From Persicimonas caeni (GTDB lineage Bacteria; Myxococcota_A; Bradymonadia; Bradymonadales; Bradymonadaceae), in contig NZ_CP041186.1 in assembly GCF_006517175.1 (NCBI RefSeq), forward strand, positions 6,351,074 to 6,415,073: 64,000 bases of DNA, given 5' to 3'. Positions within the stretch are counted from its first letter, which is position 1. The number at the start of each line of letters is the position of its first letter. Positions 61,432-64,000 of this stretch are shown in pieces. A program made the translations under genes and the position numbers. The notes beneath the pieces were generated by a model. The model was not told where the DNA came from and did no database searches. It worked only from the letters and a program-made list of their open reading frames with translations.

Positions 61432-61901
61432 GTGAGCAGCCTAGAGATTCCGATAAGGCTTTCGAGGAACGAAAGCGCCGAAGCTTCTTCCAGGTCCTGT
61501 TCAAGGCGGCGCGCCTGATCAACGAGATGGCGCTCGAGCGAGTGCGCGAGGCGACCGGTGACGAACGCATTCGTCCGGCGCACACTTCGCTTTTTCCGCA
61601 TATCGACGCGGAGGGAAAACGTCTGACTCAATTGGCGGACAAGCTTGGTGTGACCAAGCAAGCCGTGCAGCAGTTGGTCGACGATCTCGAGCAGATGGGG
61701 TTCGTCGAGCGGGTGCCCGACCCGAGCGACGGGCGAGCGAAGCTGATTCGCTGGTCGTCCTCGGGACGCGCTGGACTCGACGCCGGTCTCGGTCTGTTGA
61801 TGGAGTTCGAAAGGGAACTCGCCGAGGAGATCGGCGAAGGAGAGTTGCGTACGGCGCACGAGGTCTTGTTGCGGGTGGTGGATTGGGTTGAAGGAGAGTA
61901 G
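61428..61901 (+). CDS. MarR-family regulator
   Basis: 157 residues, start overlapping the previous stop (ATGA). Winged helix: KRLTQLADKLGVTKQAVQQLVDDLEQMGFVERVPDPSDGRAKLIRWSSSGR, with flanking dimer helices (FQVLFKAARLINEMALERVREA, LLMEFERELAEEIGEGELRTAHEVLLRVV). The upstream dyads TAGTCA-N8-TGACTA are likely its operators, so it autoregulates the DUF4336-marR operon. Ligand, probably a small aromatic or xenobiotic, is unknown. A convergent palindrome ends the transcript. Confidence 0.9.
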   Translation: MSEQPRDSDKAFEERKRRSFFQVLFKAARLINEMALERVREATGDERIRPAHTSLFPHIDAEGKRLTQLADKLGVTKQAVQQLVDDLEQMGFVERVPDPSDGRAKLIRWSSSGRAGLDAGLGLLMEFERELAEEIGEGELRTAHEVLLRVVDWVEGE

Positions 61902-61947
61902 GCCTTGCAGGTGCGCGGCGGCTGCTATTGAGGTGGAATGAGTATTA

Positions 61948-62058
61948 AAGGGCGGACGATTCGTCGCGTTTGAGCGAAGAGGATGTCGTGGCTGATAAGA
62001 CACGTGGCTTGTCAGCAATGCGTGCTCTTCGCTCGAATGTTGCGAGTCGTCCGCCCTT
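61948..62058. terminator. 34-bp-arm inverted repeat between marR and trpB2
   Basis: Arms at 61948-61981 and 62025-62058 share AAGGGCGGACGA at the outer ends and GAGCGAAGAG at the inner ends, with about 28 of 34 bases complementary. The inner loop contains GCTGATAAG...CTTGTCAGC. A further perfect hairpin, GCGAGGGC-GCTGTCGA-GCCCTCGC, is at 62071-62094. Convergent genes flank it, so it may be a bidirectional terminator. Confidence 0.65.
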
Positions 62059-62130
62059 CAATTGTCTTTCGCGAGGGCGCTGTCGAGCCCTCGCCTCAAA
62101 TAGCTGGCCTTCAAGAATCGAGGCGCTGCA

Positions 62131-63492
62131 TCACACCTCCGGAAGCTCGGCCAACGCCGCGTCGAGCTTTTCGGCGTCGTAGTCGCGGTCTTCCAGGTTA
62201 CCTGCGAAGTACTCGTCGTAGGCGGCCATGTCGAAGTTGCCGTGGCCCGACAGGTTGAACAGGATCGTCTTCTCTTCGCCGCGCTCCTTGCAGGCCAGCG
62301 CCTCGTCGATGGCGCCTTTGACGGCGTGGTTGCTCTCGGGGGCGGGGATGATGCCCTCGGCGCGCGAGAAGAGCACGCCGGCCTCGAAGCAGCCCGTCTG
62401 GTGGAAGGCGCGCGCTTCGATGATGCCGAGCTCCTTGAGGTGGCTCACCAGCGGCGACATGCCGTGGTAGCGCAGCCCGCCGGCGTGGAAGCCGGGCGGG
62501 ATGAAGTTCGAGCCGAGGGTGTGCATCTTCATCAACGGCGTCAGGTGGCCGGTATCGCCGAAGTCGTAGGCGTATTTGCCGCGGCTGAGCGTGGGGCAGG
62601 CGGTCGGCTCGCAGGCGACGATCTCGACGTCCTGGCCGCCGCGAAGCTTCTGGCCGATAAACGGGAAGGTCAGCCCGGCGAAGTTGCTGCCGCCGCCGGC
62701 CGCTCCGAAAATGACGTCGGGGTAGGCGTCGGCCATCTCCATCTGCTTGATCGCCTCGAGCCCGATGACGCTCTGGTGGGTCATCACGTGGTTGAGCACG
62801 CTGCCGAGCGAGTATTTGGTGTCGTCGTTCTTGGCGGCCAACTCGACCGCCTCGCTGATGGCGATGCCCAGGCTGCCGGTGGTGTTGGGGTCTTTGGCCA
62901 GAATTTTTCGGCCCGACTCGGTCTCCTCGCTCGGGCTCGGCACGCACTCGGCGCCGTAGGCCTGCATCATCGCCTTGCGATACGGCTTCTGCTCGTAGCT
63001 CACCCGCACCATGAAGACTTTGATGTCGATGCCGAAGATCGCGCCGGCAAAGGCCAGCGACGAGCCCCACTGGCCGGCGCCGGTTTCGGTGGTGATGCGC
63101 GTGATGCCCGCCTCTTTGTTGTAGAAGGCCTGCGCGACCGAGGTGTTCGGCTTGTGGCTGCCGGTGGGGCTTGTGCCCTCGTATTTGTAGAAAATCTTGG
63201 CCGGGGTATCGAGCACGCGCTCGAGGTTTCGCGCCCGGTACAGCGGGGTGGGCCGCCACATGCGCAGCACGTCGATGATCGGGTTGGGGATCTCGATTTC
63301 GCGCTCGGTCGAGACCTCCTGCTCGATCAGTGCCATCGGAAAGAGCGGGGCGAGGTCGTCGGGGCCAATGCCTTCGCCGGTGGCCGGGTGCAAGACCGCC
63401 GGGGGCGGCTCGGGCAGGTCGGCGGCAATGTTGTACCAAGATTTGGGGATGTCCTGCTCGTCGAGCAGATATTTGAGGCGATCATCGGACAT
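62131..63492 (-). CDS. trpB2: TrpB2-type tryptophan synthase beta-like enzyme
   Basis: 453 residues. Fold-type II PLP enzyme: Lys114 in GSHKPNTSV is the PLP Schiff-base residue, [13 protein letters not shown] is the phosphate-binding loop, [13 protein letters not shown] the indole-site segment and [18 protein letters not shown] the later substrate loop. The N-terminal extension and insertion around residue 300 mark TrpB2, as opposed to standalone TrpB1. No trpA or other trp genes are nearby, so it may act as a stand-alone indole-scavenging or serine-deaminating enzyme. Cytosolic. Confidence 0.92.
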   Translation of the reverse strand: MSDDRLKYLLDEQDIPKSWYNIAADLPEPPPAVLHPATGEGIGPDDLAPLFPMALIEQEVSTEREIEIPNPIIDVLRMWRPTPLYRARNLERVLDTPAKIFYKYEGTSPTGSHKPNTSVAQAFYNKEAGITRITTETGAGQWGSSLAFAGAIFGIDIKVFMVRVSYEQKPYRKAMMQAYGAECVPSPSEETESGRKILAKDPNTTGSLGIAISEAVELAAKNDDTKYSLGSVLNHVMTHQSVIGLEAIKQMEMADAYPDVIFGAAGGGSNFAGLTFPFIGQKLRGGQDVEIVACEPTACPTLSRGKYAYDFGDTGHLTPLMKMHTLGSNFIPPGFHAGGLRYHGMSPLVSHLKELGIIEARAFHQTGCFEAGVLFSRAEGIIPAPESNHAVKGAIDEALACKERGEEKTILFNLSGHGNFDMAAYDEYFAGNLEDRDYDAEKLDAALAELPEV

Positions 63493-63783
63493 GGGTGCTC
63501 CGGTATCGAGTAGACTGCTGGTTGGCGTGTGCGAAGCATCGTAGCGGGTGAGGCCCGGCGGGAAAAGGGAAGCGCAGATGGACGTCGATTATTTCACACG
63601 GGCGGGAGCAGGTTTGGCGCATTTTTTGCGACAGTTTGGCTCCCGTGCAGAATTTTCGCGGCCCTCGGCCTTCGAACCCTCCTCGCACGCCATTTTATCT
63701 GCTGGCAACCCACTTGGTCCGTGTTTTGCTTTCAAGGGAGGTAAGTGCAGTAAAACTTAGCCCACGTCTGGAGAGCAGCGGAT
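63493..63783. other. 291-bp divergent spacer between trpB2 and an acyl-CoA-synthetase gene
   Basis: Should hold both outward promoters. An open frame at 63548-63760 has no ribosome-binding site and atypical composition. The segment 63730-63780 carries GGGAGG and an AGAGCAG region before the downstream ATG. I see no recognised regulatory sequence. Confidence 0.4.
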
Positions 63784-64000
63784 ATGGACCCTTCGATCAT
63801 TCGAAAGGGCGCGGCAATACGCGGCGTCGAACCGAATCTTCGCGACTACGAAAGCGCGCGTACGTCGTTTCGCTGGGAGGATGCCCGCGCGCGGCTCAGC
63901 GGGTTGCCCGACGAGCGAGGGCTCAATATTGCCTACGAGGCGGTCGACCGCCACGCCGAGGGAGAGCTGGCCGACAAGGTCGCCATTCGGTGGCTGTCGG
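63784..64000 (+). CDS. Acetyl/acyl-CoA synthetase-like enzyme (3' truncated by window edge)
   Basis: The first 72 residues are present; the frame is open to the last base. The start MDPSIIRKGAAIRGVEPNLRD, then SFRWEDARARLSGLPDERGLNIAYEAVDRHAEGELADKVAIRW, matches the N-terminal region of acetyl-CoA synthetase and related AMP-forming enzymes (the FSWE-xx-LNIAYEAVDRHA signature). Catalytic and nucleotide-binding motifs lie beyond the window, so the substrate (acetate or another acid) cannot be assigned. Confidence 0.75.
   Translation, partial: MDPSIIRKGAAIRGVEPNLRDYESARTSFRWEDARARLSGLPDERGLNIAYEAVDRHAEGELADKVAIRWLS

Noticed and set aside
63493-63783. tRNA-like or riboswitch candidate before the acyl-CoA-synthetase gene
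   Set aside because: No cloverleaf, T-loop or known aptamer core could be assembled from the sequence.

Overview
The window is a compact, high-GC chromosomal segment of a Gram-negative, predatory-style deltaproteobacterium-like organism, most likely Bradymonadota (formerly Bradymonadales) or a close relative of Myxococcota. The reasons are the many lipoproteins whose lipobox is followed by Asp/Ala/Gly-rich linkers, a MYXO-CTERM-like sorting tail, AgmX/PglI-type domains, abundant Ser/Thr kinases, a hybrid kinase with HPt, TrpB2, and myxobacteria-like HgmA/HPPD enzymes. The taxon is an inference from gene content; no rRNA is present to confirm it. I saw no insertion sequence, prophage, CRISPR array, rRNA or tRNA.

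Layout. 1-3.4 kb: a 5'-truncated 2OG-Fe(II) oxygenase, a lipoprotein endonuclease/exonuclease/phosphatase-fold enzyme and an outer-membrane beta-barrel protein. 3.4-6.3 kb (minus): a large ATPase/TPR-like regulator with a C-terminal OmpR-type winged helix. 6.5-9.2 kb (minus): two repeat-built lipoproteins. 9.5-13.9 kb: a thrombospondin-3-like surface protein, a hybrid histidine kinase and a beta-helix-like lipoprotein. 13.9-14.4 kb: a dense repeat island (ten 41-bp units followed by three 30-bp units). 14.4-21.3 kb (minus): four genes whose start and stop codons overlap, running OmpA-type barrel, adenylate cyclase, Ser/Thr kinase, LysM/FecR/barrel protein, with a divergent OmpR-family regulator.

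22.3-30.8 kb: a CnoX-like thioredoxin plus msrA operon, a receptor-L-repeat lipoprotein, a secreted unknown, a small thioredoxin, and a LysR regulator divergent from hmgA-hppD, two consecutive steps of tyrosine breakdown. 30.9-34.8 kb (minus): an HtrA-type lipoprotein protease followed by a GIDE-GIDE-LemA fusion, plausibly an envelope-quality-control pair. 35-42 kb: an unknown small gene, an RpoH-type sigma factor, trehalose-6-phosphate synthase, a small conserved-looking protein, a hydrolase-like lipoprotein and an AgmX-like lipoprotein.

42-48.2 kb (minus): a 2032-residue bacterial alpha-2-macroglobulin. 48.8-52 kb (minus): type I asparaginase and a GAF/HD-GYP protein, separated by repeat-rich spacers. 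52-60.3 kb: RecQ, a secreted unknown, a kinase-ATPase-TPR signalling giant and lipoprotein MsrB. 60.3-64 kb: a zinc-ribbon membrane protein, a DUF4336-MarR operon with twin operator palindromes, trpB2, and the start of an acetyl-CoA-synthetase-like gene that runs off the end.

The common threads are envelope surveillance (OmpA, LysM, HtrA, LemA, RpoH, A2M), protein redox repair (MsrA, MsrB, three thioredoxin-fold proteins counted with the CnoX-like one), and cyclic-nucleotide/phospho-signalling. Spacers between genes, especially convergent ones, are unusually rich in long inverted and tandem repeats. Start codons were chosen from ribosome-binding sites and signal peptides and are noted where they are uncertain.
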